Origin: Pseudomonas sp. BP8
GTDB lineage: Bacteria; Pseudomonadota; Gammaproteobacteria; Pseudomonadales; Pseudomonadaceae
Length of the DNA stretch: 64,000 nucleotides
Assembly (NCBI RefSeq): GCF_017875955.1
Contig: NZ_JAGINK010000001.1
Location: 2,456,001-2,520,000, forward strand
Reading direction: 5' to 3'
Below, piece after piece: positions 1 to 8,553 of this stretch (position 1 is the stretch's first letter; each line of letters begins with the position of its first letter). The notes under the pieces were generated by a model, which made no database searches, was not told the DNA's origin, and was given only the letters and a program-made list of their open reading frames with translations. A program made the translations under genes and the position numbers.

Positions 1-233
1 TGGACCTGAGCTTGCCGGCTGACATGGTCGATGATCTCGAGCCCGACGTGGATGCCTTGTCGCCACGACGCAAGCCCTTGCTGCCGGCGATGTTCCCGCA
101 GAATCCGTTGCCTGATGACAGCCCGTTCCAGCTCAATGGCCGTTTGATCAGCAACGAGATGCAGCTGCAATTGCGCAACGACAGTCGCCGTGACGTCGAG
201 GGTGCGGCCATCGATTTCGAGTTTCGTCAGTAG
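1..233 (+). CDS. C-terminal fragment of an unidentified protein
   Basis: The reading frame is open from the window edge (first full codon at position 3) to a TAG at 231-233, so only the last 76 or so residues are visible. They are acidic and proline-rich at first, then end in a short stretch with alternating hydrophobic residues (QLNGRLISNEMQLQLRND) that could form beta strands. No family motif is recognisable. A short gap of 119 bases separates it from the next rightward gene. The true start lies upstream of the window, and the in-frame TTG at 12 has no special support as a start. Confidence 0.6.
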   Translation, partial: DLSLPADMVDDLEPDVDALSPRRKPLLPAMFPQNPLPDDSPFQLNGRLISNEMQLQLRNDSRRDVEGAAIDFEFRQ

Positions 234-352
234 CAGCCAGACTGACTGTCGAGTCACGGCGGATTTCAATTCGCCAGCAATTTCAAACGTATGTTTGAGC
301 GGTTACTATCCAGGGACGTTCGTCCCGTTTCGCTCCAGGGAGTCCTGTTTTG

Positions 353-607
353 ATGAAATGCCGAGAGGGTTGCGGTGCCTGCTGCATTGCCCCTTCCATC
401 AGTTCGCCGATGCCGCGTATGCCCAAGGGCAAGCCCGCCGGTGAGCGTTGTCTGCACCTGACCCGCGACAACCTGTGCGAGCTGTTCGGCAAGCCCGAGC
501 GCCCGCCGGTGTGTGGTGGCTTCAAGGCTGACGTGGAGGTGTGTGGTGCAGACAGTGATGAGGCGATCAGGCTTCTCGGTTGGCTGGAGCAGATGACGGC
601 GGCGTGA
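353..607 (+). CDS. YkgJ-family cysteine cluster protein
   Basis: A small 84-residue protein with an N-terminal CxxGCGACC motif, a central CLHLTRDNLCELF segment and a later PPVCGGF, the spacing typical of the YkgJ / Fe-S-or-zinc-binding cysteine cluster family (PF03692). Members are thought to bind zinc or iron through these cysteines; no reaction is established. I chose ATG 353 because CAGGGAG lies about 10 bases upstream; a TTG one codon earlier is less likely. From memory, this gene and the following START-domain gene lie beside gltA in many Pseudomonas genomes, so here they would mark the left edge of the inserted biosynthetic island. Confidence 0.85.
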   Translation: MKCREGCGACCIAPSISSPMPRMPKGKPAGERCLHLTRDNLCELFGKPERPPVCGGFKADVEVCGADSDEAIRLLGWLEQMTAA

Positions 608-637
608 CACCTAGGATCTTCGACAACAAGGATAAAG

Positions 638-1246
638 ATGATGAGATCGTTCAAGCGTATTGCACTGCTGTGTAGCCTGGGTGCCGTGCTGGCGCCGGCG
701 GCCTGGGCCGAAGAGTGGAAGTTGGCCAAGGATGAGGGCGGGATCAAGGTCTCCCTCAGTGAGGTGGCTGGCTCCGAATACAAGGCCTACCGTGGCGTTG
801 CCGTGATCAAGGCGCCGTTGGCCAAGGTCAGGGCGTTGCAGGAGGATGTGGCGGGCGCCTGCGCCTGGGTGTACGAGTGCAAGTCGCAAAAATTGCTCAA
901 GCATGAAGGTGACCAGAGCTGGACCTACACCCAGTTCAATACGCCGTGGCCGGTGACGCCGCGTGACTCGGTCCTGCACATCACCACAGTCGAGGGGTCG
1001 GACGGCAGCCTCACGCGCACGCTTGAAGAGCAGCCGAAGTACCTGCCTGAAGAGAAGGGCTTTGTGCGTGTAGCGCAGGTGCAGGGCTTCTGGAAGCTGG
1101 TGCCAAAGGGCGATAGCACTGAGGTGACTTACCAGGTGCACACCGAGCCTGGTGGTAGCGTGCCTTCCTGGTTGGCAAACAAATTCGTCGTCGATGCCCC
1201 TTTCAACACATTGAGGCAACTCAAGGCGCTCGCCGAGAGGCCTTGA
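638..1246 (+). CDS. secreted START-domain protein
   Basis: A 202-residue protein with a clear Sec signal peptide: basic MMRSFKR, a hydrophobic core, then cleavage after APAAWA. The rest fits a START lipid-binding fold, with an N-terminal WKLAKDEGGIKV segment, a central TQFNTPWPVTPRDSV segment and a C-terminal helix. Bacterial START proteins bind hydrophobic ligands in a deep cavity; the ligand here is unknown. Two ATGs are adjacent (638 and 641); AAGGA at 628-632 is better spaced for 641. Only 16 bases separate its stop from the convergent end of the amidotransferase gene, so the island starts immediately after it. Confidence 0.87.
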   Translation: MMRSFKRIALLCSLGAVLAPAAWAEEWKLAKDEGGIKVSLSEVAGSEYKAYRGVAVIKAPLAKVRALQEDVAGACAWVYECKSQKLLKHEGDQSWTYTQFNTPWPVTPRDSVLHITTVEGSDGSLTRTLEEQPKYLPEEKGFVRVAQVQGFWKLVPKGDSTEVTYQVHTEPGGSVPSWLANKFVVDAPFNTLRQLKALAERP

Positions 1247-1262
1247 GAGTGCCAGGCCTGCC

Positions 1263-3254
1263 CTATCCCGGTTGAGTCGCAGTCGCAGGGGGGCAGTGGA
1301 CGGTTGCCCTGCGTTCCGCTTGCTGGGAAGGGCGGCCGTGCTTTTGCAGGTTACTGGAGAACTGTTGAATGTACTGTTTCTCGAGAATCTGCACAGACAA
1401 CATGAATAACAGTAGGTTGTTGAACTTCTCGCGGACCTTGGCAGGTACCAATGATGACCCTACCGCCAGCAGCATCAGGCGCACCATGACAGGTGAGAAT
1501 ACCCCTGCCGCCACCAGCGCAGGTTTGCTCAGGTAAGTGTCCATCAGCCTCTTCATGGCCGGCCCCGAGCGCTTGCTGACCCAAAGCGGTGGAGTGATGT
1601 AGGGCCATTTGCGGCGGCTGTAGATTTCTTCGGGAATGATGTCCTTCACCGCTTCGCGCAACAGGTACTTTTCCACGTTGCCGCGCAGCTTCCATTCATT
1701 AGGCAGTTTCGCCAGCCAGTGGAACAACCGATGGTCGAGGAAGGGCGTGCGGCCCTCGATCGAATGGGCCATCTCTTGCCGATCTCCCAGGTTGGCAAGA
1801 ATGAATGGGCTGAGCAGTCCCCGGATACTGAAGGTTTGCAGTTTGTTCAATCGCGGCAGTCGATCAAGTTCGCGGCGGTCCAGGCGCTGGCGCAGTCGCT
1901 GCAAAGGTGACGTTGCTTGCAGCTGCTGGCGATGACGCGCACTGAATAGGCTATTAAGCATGCGTTGCGCCGCAGGAGTGAACAGCTCAGCCATCTCCGG
2001 TTGAGGAACGAAGCCGAATGTATTCTCAAGCTCCCGTGCACTGGCCTGGCTGGCTTTGCTCGTGACCGTCTGACGGCGACCGTATGCATGGCTGGAAAGC
2101 CCTTGCGCGTCGTCCTTGAAGTAGCCATACCCTAATAGGCCCTCATCCGCGCCCTCGCCCGTGAGGACGCACTTCACATGCTGGCTGGCCAACTTTGAGA
2201 GGAGGAACTTGCCCACGCCGTTGTAGTTGACGGCAGGGGTCTCGGAGTACCAGAGACTGTCCTCGAGATTTTCCAGCAGGTCGTCACGTCGGCAGGAAAT
2301 CTTGTGAAATCTTGCGCCGAGATGGCGCGCGGTGCGTTCGGCGATCAGCGCCTCGTCAAAATCAGCGTTATCGCTAAAGGATACACAGAATGCATCGATC
2401 GGGTGATCGCTCAGTTTCGCGGCAACTGCGGCTACGGCCGTTGAGTCCAGGCCGCCGCTCAAATAGACGCCAACCGGTACGTCGGCCTGAAGCCGCAAAC
2501 CGACGGCTTCTTCCAGATGCATACGCAAGGTCTGCTGCAGGCTCTCTTTGGTGCAGGTCTCTGGTAGCGGCTCGGGTAGCAGGTCCAGGGGCCAGTAGGC
2601 ATGCAACGATTGAGTGTTGCTGTCGAGCTCAAGCAGCATGAAGTGGCCAGGCGGTACCACGCTGACATGCTCGAAAAGACTGTCCATCGGTACGAAGCTG
2701 AGCATGTCGCGCAGACGGACCGGGTCCAGCGCAGGGGTTGCCAGGCCGCTGGCGAATAGCGCCTTGGCCTCGCTGGCGAAAAGAACCTGGTCTGTTTGCC
2801 CTGGCAACTTGTGCATGAACAAGGGTTTGATGCCGAATCTGTCTCGGCAGGCAATCACTCGGCGCAGGCGCCGATCCAGCAGGACAAAGGCAAACTCGCC
2901 TCGTAGGTGGCGGGTGAACTCCAATCCGTCGCGTTCGTACAGGTAAAGGATCAGTTCGGAATCGGAGCCTGTGCTGAAGTCGTAACCGTCCGCGACCAGC
3001 TCTTCGCGGATACGTTTGTGGTCATAGATTTCGCCATTGCAGATCAGTACCTTATGACCGTCCTGACTCACCAATGGCTGTGCACCGGTGGCAACATCGA
3101 TGATTGATAGACGCGTATGCCCCAGCACCACGTGGTTATCCCGGTCGATATAACTAGCCTTTCCGTCGGGACCTCGATGAGTGAGCGCCAGCAGCGCTGC
3201 GTCAAGGTCGATGCTATCGGCTGCGTGACCGATTGAAGCAAAAATTCCGCACAT
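1263..3254 (-). CDS. asparagine-synthetase-like glutamine amidotransferase of the biosynthetic island
   Basis: A 663-residue two-domain enzyme. The N-terminal class-II glutaminase begins MCGIFASIGH with the nucleophilic Cys2 and contains THRGPDG and LICNGEIYDH. The C-terminal synthetase has the ATP-pyrophosphatase loop YLSGGLDSTAV and SIEGRTPFLDHRLF. It resembles AsnB, which makes asparagine by adenylating a carboxylate and transferring ammonia from glutamine. In this setting its likely role is amidation of a fatty acyl carboxylate; promysalin ends in a primary myristamide. It is the distal gene of a leftward pair with the Rieske gene. An AAGGAG sequence precedes the ATG. The last 25 or so residues are a poorly structured tail. 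Housekeeping AsnB is the alternative, but the location argues against it. Confidence 0.85.
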   Translation of the reverse strand: MCGIFASIGHAADSIDLDAALLALTHRGPDGKASYIDRDNHVVLGHTRLSIIDVATGAQPLVSQDGHKVLICNGEIYDHKRIREELVADGYDFSTGSDSELILYLYERDGLEFTRHLRGEFAFVLLDRRLRRVIACRDRFGIKPLFMHKLPGQTDQVLFASEAKALFASGLATPALDPVRLRDMLSFVPMDSLFEHVSVVPPGHFMLLELDSNTQSLHAYWPLDLLPEPLPETCTKESLQQTLRMHLEEAVGLRLQADVPVGVYLSGGLDSTAVAAVAAKLSDHPIDAFCVSFSDNADFDEALIAERTARHLGARFHKISCRRDDLLENLEDSLWYSETPAVNYNGVGKFLLSKLASQHVKCVLTGEGADEGLLGYGYFKDDAQGLSSHAYGRRQTVTSKASQASARELENTFGFVPQPEMAELFTPAAQRMLNSLFSARHRQQLQATSPLQRLRQRLDRRELDRLPRLNKLQTFSIRGLLSPFILANLGDRQEMAHSIEGRTPFLDHRLFHWLAKLPNEWKLRGNVEKYLLREAVKDIIPEEIYSRRKWPYITPPLWVSKRSGPAMKRLMDTYLSKPALVAAGVFSPVMVRLMLLAVGSSLVPAKVREKFNNLLLFMLSVQILEKQYIQQFSSNLQKHGRPSQQAERRATVHCPPATATQPG

Positions 3255-3302
3255 CCCTGTGCTCCTTGTTTGATGGCCCTGGCGAGGGCGGTGGGGAAGC
3301 GG

Positions 3303-4301
3303 TCAGGATTCGCCCAGATAGATCCGTTCGAGCATGCGTCGATGGATCACCAGCGGTTTGTCGTATTTGCCCAAGCGAGCGCCGTTCAAGGCGTAGGGCA
3401 GATGAGCGAGCTGACTGGAGAATGCTCCATCGGCTTCGAACTCTTTCTTGATGAAACGCAGGATGAACGAGCGAAAGTGCTTCTGGAAAAACGCCGATTT
3501 TCGGTCGCTAGCCCTGGCATGGACGAAGCTGTACAGCGTTGTCCGGTTCGCCGCATTCGGTACGAAGAATATGGTGGTCTTGATGTGCCCACCGATGTTG
3601 ACCTGGCGACTCTTGCAGGTAACCCAGGACTCATAGGTGCTGCGCACGGGATTGAACAGCGTATGGAACCGGTTGTGAGAGATATCACCGGGCTTGACCC
3701 CGGTCAGGAACATCAGCGGGAATTTTCGGATGGGGCCTCGGTAGTAGTTGAGGGTGCTCTGTTCGTCGTGCTCGAATTCGTACTCGACTTCCTTGGCGCC
3801 TTCGCGGTCCCAGCCGAACGTCTGATGTACGTAAGGAAAGTGCTCATCTTCCGAGAAGTTGTCCAGCGCTACGTGCAAGGGGCACTCGAAGACCACTGGA
3901 AACTGTCCGAGGAAGGTGTACTCAGGGTCGGCAAATTCTTCAAGTGGAGCGGCGTCAGGGCCGCCAACCCAGATAACGCCGTTGCGAGTCATGCTTTTGA
4001 GCACGTCGATCTTGCACTTGCGTGATTCTGGCATCGTCGGGATGAGACCTTGCCCTTGGGCATCGAAACTCCATCCGTGGTAGGGGCATTCGAGGTTGCC
4101 TTGCTCGTTCACGCGCCCCATCGAGAGGGGGGTAAATCGATGTGGGCAACGGTCAGGCATGGCGACGATCCTGCCTTCCTGGCCCCGAAACAGAACAATC
4201 TTGAAGCCCCCGACTTCCACGGCCATAGGGTTATCGCGCAAGTCCTGCTCGGCGCACACCGGATGATAGAAACGCGAAATTCTGTTCCAGCCAAACTCCA
4301 T
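3303..4301 (-). CDS. Rieske non-heme iron oxygenase 1
   Basis: A 332-residue Rieske oxygenase alpha-subunit-like protein. The [2Fe-2S] ligands are visible as CPHR and CPYHGWSF, and the mononuclear iron site as LDNFSEDEHFPYVHQTF in the catalytic domain (two histidines four residues apart). These enzymes use O2 and electrons from a separate reductase to hydroxylate, desaturate or otherwise oxidise C-H bonds. No reductase or ferredoxin gene lies in the island, so electrons must come from elsewhere. It is the first gene of the leftward pair, about 430 bases from the rightward operon. The substrate cannot be read from sequence; candidates are the acyl chain (hydroxylation) or the prolyl unit (desaturation). 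Confidence 0.88.
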   Translation of the reverse strand: MEFGWNRISRFYHPVCAEQDLRDNPMAVEVGGFKIVLFRGQEGRIVAMPDRCPHRFTPLSMGRVNEQGNLECPYHGWSFDAQGQGLIPTMPESRKCKIDVLKSMTRNGVIWVGGPDAAPLEEFADPEYTFLGQFPVVFECPLHVALDNFSEDEHFPYVHQTFGWDREGAKEVEYEFEHDEQSTLNYYRGPIRKFPLMFLTGVKPGDISHNRFHTLFNPVRSTYESWVTCKSRQVNIGGHIKTTIFFVPNAANRTTLYSFVHARASDRKSAFFQKHFRSFILRFIKKEFEADGAFSSQLAHLPYALNGARLGKYDKPLVIHRRMLERIYLGES

Positions 4302-4729
4302 GGCGCGTACACCCTTTAAAGTTTCAATGTAAGTACAAATATTTCAGGGGGGTGCCTCTTTCAATACCTGCAATGGCTCGCTTTATGTTTGGCGAGGGGC
4401 GAGCCTAGTAGAAATTGTCAAACGCTGCAACACGCCGCTGGTATGTTTCTACTTAAATTTTGTGTGGGTATGCGAGCCATTAAATTTTTATGGCGGGCTT
4501 GACAAGTGTGAGGTGCGACGGATCAAATGAATAGATCTAATCAAGGCACTTCATGGACGAAGCGTGTGCCTGGCCGTCAATAGAGAGTGTGTTTATTTAG
4601 CTCGTCGGCACGTATCGCTATTCGTCTGTGTGTCTCTTTAAAATTATTAGATGCGCATGAGTGTATTCGATTGAGGGTTGAGTTATTCAATTGAAGTTTC
4701 TCCTGCGCATAGTAAGTGAGGAAAGGGAT
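4302..4729. promoter_or_regulatory. AT-rich divergent control region of the island
   Basis: This 428-base gap separates the leftward Rieske/amidotransferase pair from the thirteen-gene rightward series and holds no convincing gene. It is clearly richer in A and T than its surroundings. A possible sigma-70 promoter for the rightward genes is TTGACA at 4499-4504 with TCAAAT at 4523-4528 (18-base spacer, weak -10). A 10-base inverted repeat lies upstream (separate entry). The leader from there to the first gene is about 200 bases. No promoter for the leftward pair stood out. The base composition is consistent with acquired DNA. Confidence 0.5.
4372..4481. repeat. widely spaced inverted repeat, possible operator
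   Basis: AATGGCTCGC at 4372-4381 is exactly matched in inverse orientation by GCGAGCCATT at 4472-4481, 90 bases apart. Both lie upstream of the possible TTGACA promoter. A ten-base perfect match could be two binding sites for one regulator, allowing looping, but could also be chance. No regulator gene is present in the island. Confidence 0.3.
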
Positions 4730-4978
4730 TTGGACGAGCAGACAGTGCGCCTTGAGCTTCGAGCGCTATGGCAATCGTTATTGCCGGACGAACGCTTTGA
4801 TGACACGACTGTGTTTCATGAGGCGGGAGGCAGTTCACTGATCCTTATGCGCCTGTTTATGCAGAGCATGAAGGCGTTCGGAGTCAGGCTTGAAGTCAGC
4901 CGCTACCCGGAGTTGCAGACGATCGATCAGCAGGCACGGTTCATCATCAAAGCGCGTGAGGAGAGCGCGCGTGCATGA
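4730..4978 (+). CDS. stand-alone carrier protein (aryl/peptidyl type)
   Basis: An 82-residue carrier protein with the phosphopantetheine attachment motif HEAGGSSLILM; the modified serine should be Ser36. The GGSS context looks like a peptidyl or aryl carrier rather than a fatty-acid ACP (usually DSL/DSV). I chose TTG 4730 because GAGGAAAG lies about seven bases upstream and the resulting length is normal for a carrier; the frame extends to TTG 4691 without support. It is the first gene of the rightward series and overlaps the next by eight bases. The natural partner is the salicyl-AMP ligase at the far end of the operon, so it probably carries salicylate; this is inference. Confidence 0.8.
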   Translation: MDEQTVRLELRALWQSLLPDERFDDTTVFHEAGGSSLILMRLFMQSMKAFGVRLEVSRYPELQTIDQQARFIIKAREESARA

Positions 4979-5738
4979 TGCGGTGAGCGCCGAAATCGCG
5001 CGCCCCGACCCTTTGCGTGTGCCGCGGATTTACCAGAAGATTTTCACTCAGGCTCACAGCGAGTGCTTCGAAATTGGCGACTTGCAGGTACGCAGCCACG
5101 TCTGGCCGGGGCGCTCACCGGTACTGTGCGTGCATGGTTCAAATGGCAGTGCCGCACAGTTTGGCGGCCTGATCGAGCGCCTGCTTGAAGCGGGCCGTGG
5201 CGTGCTGGCTGTTGATATTCCCTCTCACGATCCGCAGGGACGGTTCATTCCGTCACGCTTCATCTGGCGTGCCTTGGTGGAAATGCAGCGCTATGCCGAG
5301 CCCTCGGCGGTCGTTGCCCACTCCATGGCGTGCAGCTGGGCCATGCGCGCTCTCACGGGTGGGCTTGCGGCGCAGCGGCTGGTTTGCCTCTCGCCTGCGG
5401 CGACTCAGGAATATGTCTTTCAACGTTTTCTGCAACTGCAGCAGGCGCAAGGGTTGACCATGGAGGGCTTGGCGCAGGAAATCAGCCAAGTGTTTGGCGC
5501 TACCTGGCGTGAGGACTTTTCCCCCATTGAACTATGCAAGGCGCTTTCGCTGCCGACGTTGATTCACCATGACGAGGATGATCCGGTTATCGAGATCGAG
5601 GCCGGTGGGAAGGCGCTTCACCACGCATGGATACAGTCGCAATATGTCCAGACCCGAGGTCTCGGGCACTCCGGAATCTTTCGCAACACCCCGATGATCG
5701 AGCGCCTTGTGCGCTATCTCGAGCATCCAATTACGTGA
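4971..5738 (+). CDS. alpha/beta hydrolase, thioesterase or cyclase candidate
   Basis: A 255-residue alpha/beta hydrolase. Visible elements are the oxyanion-hole strand VLCVHGSNGSA, the nucleophile elbow AHSMAC (Ser118, with Ala instead of the usual Gly on both sides), an acid in HHDEDDPVI (about Asp204) and the catalytic His in GLGHSGIF (about His233). GTG 4971 is chosen because GAGGAG lies just upstream and the start overlaps the preceding stop, as is usual for coupled genes; the frame is open further upstream to 4890 inside the carrier gene. In a carrier-based pathway such a protein would release or proofread a thioester, or transfer an acyl group. The substituted elbow may alter activity. 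Confidence 0.8.
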   Translation: MHDAVSAEIARPDPLRVPRIYQKIFTQAHSECFEIGDLQVRSHVWPGRSPVLCVHGSNGSAAQFGGLIERLLEAGRGVLAVDIPSHDPQGRFIPSRFIWRALVEMQRYAEPSAVVAHSMACSWAMRALTGGLAAQRLVCLSPAATQEYVFQRFLQLQQAQGLTMEGLAQEISQVFGATWREDFSPIELCKALSLPTLIHHDEDDPVIEIEAGGKALHHAWIQSQYVQTRGLGHSGIFRNTPMIERLVRYLEHPIT

Positions 5739-5757
5739 TATCAACAGGGAGTCGATA

Positions 5758-6060
5758 ATGAGCGAGCCAAGCCTGCAACAGGTGCATGAAGTAGTTGAGA
5801 AGATCATCCTGCAATATTGCGATACAGCCGACTTGGGTATTGAACGGGTGGACGGTGAAATGAGCCTGACTCAAGAGTTGGGCGTGGACAGTGTCGACTT
5901 TCTGGACATTGTGTTCGAAATCGAAGACACCTACAAAATACAGTTTCCTCTTGAGCAATGGTCGGCCAGTACGCCGAATGGTGAAAAAAATACGCACAAG
6001 ATGAAGGACTTTGTGGCGGCCATCCATCAGGTTCTCGTAGGCGCACCTGTCAGCGCATGA
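5758..6060 (+). CDS. acyl carrier protein
   Basis: A 100-residue acyl carrier protein. The 4'-phosphopantetheine site is ELGVDSVDFLDIVFEIED with Ser45 in a DSV context, typical of fatty-acid and polyketide ACPs, and the helices around it are acidic. ATG 5758 follows CAGGGAG. The stop overlaps the start of the dehydratase gene by four bases. It probably carries the acyl chain acted on by the ketosynthase, the ketosynthase-like protein and the dehydratase in this operon. It differs from the GGSS-type carrier two genes upstream, so the island has separate aryl, acyl and prolyl carriers. Confidence 0.87.
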   Translation: MSEPSLQQVHEVVEKIILQYCDTADLGIERVDGEMSLTQELGVDSVDFLDIVFEIEDTYKIQFPLEQWSASTPNGEKNTHKMKDFVAAIHQVLVGAPVSA

Positions 6061-6509
6061 ATATAGAAAAGAATTTGCTGGTTGATGAAATTCGGGAGGT
6101 GGTGCCGTGGGCGTCTATCCATTGTGAGAGCCGTGTGCCGGAATCTGCACCGGTTTTCGAGGGGCACTTTCCAGGGCATCCGATTTTGCCGGGTGTATTG
6201 ATGATAGAAGCACTGGCTCAGGCCAGCGGCTTTTTGTACATGCTCTCGTCCGATTTCGCCAACATGGCTTTTCTCGTCAGTGTTAAACAGGCCAAGTTCA
6301 ATGGCTTTGTAGTGCCTGGCGACCGTCTGAGTATCCAGGCGCGGATAACCCACAGGGGAGAGGGATACCTGGTATGTGAAGGTGTCCTGATGCGTGAGCA
6401 GGCAGTAGCCAGCGCCCAATGGATGCTGCGCCTGATGCCATTTTCCAGCGATGTTCTGCGTCAATCGATCCAGCGTACCGTGCTGGATCGTCTTGAGAGG
6501 CATGGATGA
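6057..6509 (+). CDS. FabZ-type 3-hydroxyacyl-ACP dehydratase
   Basis: A 150-residue single hotdog-domain protein. The motif GHFPGHPILPGVLMIEALA contains the catalytic His (about residue 41) and Glu (about residue 51), the pairing of FabZ rather than the His/Asp of FabA. FabZ-type enzymes remove water from 3-hydroxyacyl-ACP. The genome already has fabA in this window, so this copy is probably dedicated to the island product, for example to extend a fatty acyl chain. The start ATG overlaps the ACP stop and the stop overlaps the next start, indicating translational coupling. Confidence 0.87.
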   Translation: MNIEKNLLVDEIREVVPWASIHCESRVPESAPVFEGHFPGHPILPGVLMIEALAQASGFLYMLSSDFANMAFLVSVKQAKFNGFVVPGDRLSIQARITHRGEGYLVCEGVLMREQAVASAQWMLRLMPFSSDVLRQSIQRTVLDRLERHG

Positions 6510-7489
6510 TCAAGACCATTTACATAAAGGGCATGGGCATTGTCCACAGTGACGGGGCTCGAGGATTGCGTGATGCCCAGGCATTGCCTGACGCGGCCCC
6601 GGTAGTGGATGGCAAGGTGCCGTTACCCGCGTTTCCGCTCGAGCGCTTCGTCAGCAAGGTTCGGGACCTCAATGCCATGGGGCCAGGGCAGAAAATGCTG
6701 GTCTGTGCAGCGGGGATGGCACTTGAGGATGCTGGGCTGCAAGGTGATGCTCGGCAGTCCTGCGACCTGTACATGGCGGCTAAGATCGGTGAGCGCAACG
6801 ATGCGGTCGATGCAGCGATTCTTGCTGGCGCCGGGCGCGATGATTTCGATATCAATAGCGAGTTGGCGCGCCTGCGGCCGACGCATTTCCTGGCAGAGCT
6901 TCCAAATCTGTATGCCGCCAATATCGCCATGTTGCTGGCGCTAAAGGGTGAGAGCCTGACCTTTGTCGGTGAGGCGGCGGCATCTGTTCAGGCTGTGATT
7001 CATGCGCTTGAAAAGCTCGGGTCGGGGCGCACGAACAATGTGCTTGCAGGTGGCGTGTTCAACGGCGATCAGCTGATGCATGACGAATATCGCCGCGGTG
7101 CTGCCGGGCAACTGCTCGGCGTGTTGGGGACTGCGGCCTGTTGCATGGTGCTCGATCGTGAGCCTGCAGGGGCGTTGGCCAGCCTGCGCCGCGCGGGTCC
7201 CGTCCAGAGGGAGCAGGTGGACGAGCAACTGGCACGCAGTGAAGCGGCCCTGCTGGTGGTGCACGGCTTTACTGCGGGCCGCGGATGGATTCAATCACTG
7301 CAGGTAAGCGTGCCTGTGCTGGACGTCGAATCCATGATGGGGCAGCTGCACGAAGCGACCTTGCCCGTCCAGGTCTACCTGGCGGCGCTCGCGTTGCGTG
7401 CCCGGACGATAGCGGGGCCCAAGCGCGCCATGTTGCTGGTGCAGATCGGCCTTGAGCGCTACGAAACCTTCATCCTGGACGTCTTCTGA
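6506..7489 (+). CDS. ketosynthase-like protein without catalytic residues (chain-length-factor-like)
   Basis: A 327-residue protein with the fold signature of the beta-ketoacyl synthase N-terminal half: LVCAAGMALEDAGL, then LTFVGEAAASVQAVIHAL followed by VLAGGVFNG. In active enzymes the middle segment is TACxSS with the nucleophilic Cys; here that position is Ala (about residue 158). The NAHGT and second His motifs are also absent, and it is about 80 residues shorter than FabF. It should therefore not condense chains itself. Paired with the active ketosynthase downstream, it resembles the chain-length factors of type II systems. The start overlaps the dehydratase stop. An unrelated scaffolding role is possible. 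Confidence 0.72.
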   Translation: MIKTIYIKGMGIVHSDGARGLRDAQALPDAAPVVDGKVPLPAFPLERFVSKVRDLNAMGPGQKMLVCAAGMALEDAGLQGDARQSCDLYMAAKIGERNDAVDAAILAGAGRDDFDINSELARLRPTHFLAELPNLYAANIAMLLALKGESLTFVGEAAASVQAVIHALEKLGSGRTNNVLAGGVFNGDQLMHDEYRRGAAGQLLGVLGTAACCMVLDREPAGALASLRRAGPVQREQVDEQLARSEAALLVVHGFTAGRGWIQSLQVSVPVLDVESMMGQLHEATLPVQVYLAALALRARTIAGPKRAMLLVQIGLERYETFILDVF

Positions 7490-7496
7490 GGCAACG

Positions 7497-8489
7497 ATGA
7501 ACACACCAATCAAAAACCCGCTGCCGCTTGCGGCAAGGAGCGAGGTGGGTGAGCGTTTTCCGTTCAGTGCCTCGCCCCGAGGCTGGTATGCGGTAGCGTG
7601 GGTTGATCAGCTTGCGTTAGCCTCGATCAAGCCGGCAAAGCTCTGTGAACGCGACATTGTTGTGGTCCGAACCGCCTCTGGGCAGTTGTCTGTGTACGAC
7701 GCCCATTGTCCGCACTTGGGGGCTCACCTTGGCTATGGCGGCGTGGTTGAGGATGAAAACATCCGTTGCCCGTTTCATGGTTGGGAGTACGACGGCCAGG
7801 GGCGTTGCAGCAGGATTCCGTTCGTCGACGGGCCCATGAAGCTTACGTTGCGGCAATGGCCGACTGTAGTCCGCGGCGGCATGCTGCAGGCTTGGTTCGA
7901 CGAGGCGGGCGGCCCACCGCTATGGACGCCCGTGGAAGTCGACCAGGAAGGCTGGACCATACCGGTGCATTGGCCTGACTGTGCGTGGAACCTGCGCGCG
8001 CATGTCCAGGACATCGCCGAGAACGGTATAGACGTGGCGCACTTCACCACGGTGCACGGCGCCGAGGCGATTGGTGAGTTACGCGATATGCGCTTCGAAG
8101 GCGCTTTGGCCCGCTGGACCTCCATCAGCGCCAGCGAGCTCTCCGGCAAGCCTTCTATCGCGCAGGCCGATGTCGTTCTGGATGCGCTTGGCCTGCATCA
8201 GGTACAGGTCATGATTGATAACGGCAAGCTGCAGTTTCGCAGCTTTCTGTATGTGACTCCCGTCGCTGAGGGGCGCATTGATATCCGCATGACAGTGTCG
8301 GTGAAACAGACCGGTGACCCACGCAAGGACCGCATGCTCGTCAAATACCTTGTGCCACGCCTGACCGGTGAATTGGCCAAGGATTTCGACATCTGGGAAA
8401 ACAAGATCTATATCGAGCGCCCGCCCCTGAGTCGGGTGGATGGGCCGATTCGCCAGTTTCGCACCTGGGCGCGTGGGTTCTACGAGTGA
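7497..8489 (+). CDS. Rieske non-heme iron oxygenase 2
   Basis: A 330-residue Rieske oxygenase. The cluster ligands are CPHLGAHLG and CPFHGWEYD, and the iron-site motif is VQDIAENGIDVAHFTTVHG, with the His-x4-His pair. It differs clearly from the leftward Rieske protein and is closer in style to the KshA-like group; that subgroup placement is only an impression. ATG 7497 follows GAGGCAAC. Seven bases separate it from the ketosynthase-like gene. Its substrate is not evident; promysalin needs hydroxylation at two chain positions and oxidation of proline, and the island has three candidate oxidases for these steps. No dedicated reductase is encoded nearby. Confidence 0.87.
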   Translation: MNTPIKNPLPLAARSEVGERFPFSASPRGWYAVAWVDQLALASIKPAKLCERDIVVVRTASGQLSVYDAHCPHLGAHLGYGGVVEDENIRCPFHGWEYDGQGRCSRIPFVDGPMKLTLRQWPTVVRGGMLQAWFDEAGGPPLWTPVEVDQEGWTIPVHWPDCAWNLRAHVQDIAENGIDVAHFTTVHGAEAIGELRDMRFEGALARWTSISASELSGKPSIAQADVVLDALGLHQVQVMIDNGKLQFRSFLYVTPVAEGRIDIRMTVSVKQTGDPRKDRMLVKYLVPRLTGELAKDFDIWENKIYIERPPLSRVDGPIRQFRTWARGFYE

Positions 8490-8553
8490 ACCTGTGCCTG
8501 TGAAGAGTAACCGTCCCTGATTGATGGGGCGGTTTTCAAGGAAGAAGCAAGCA

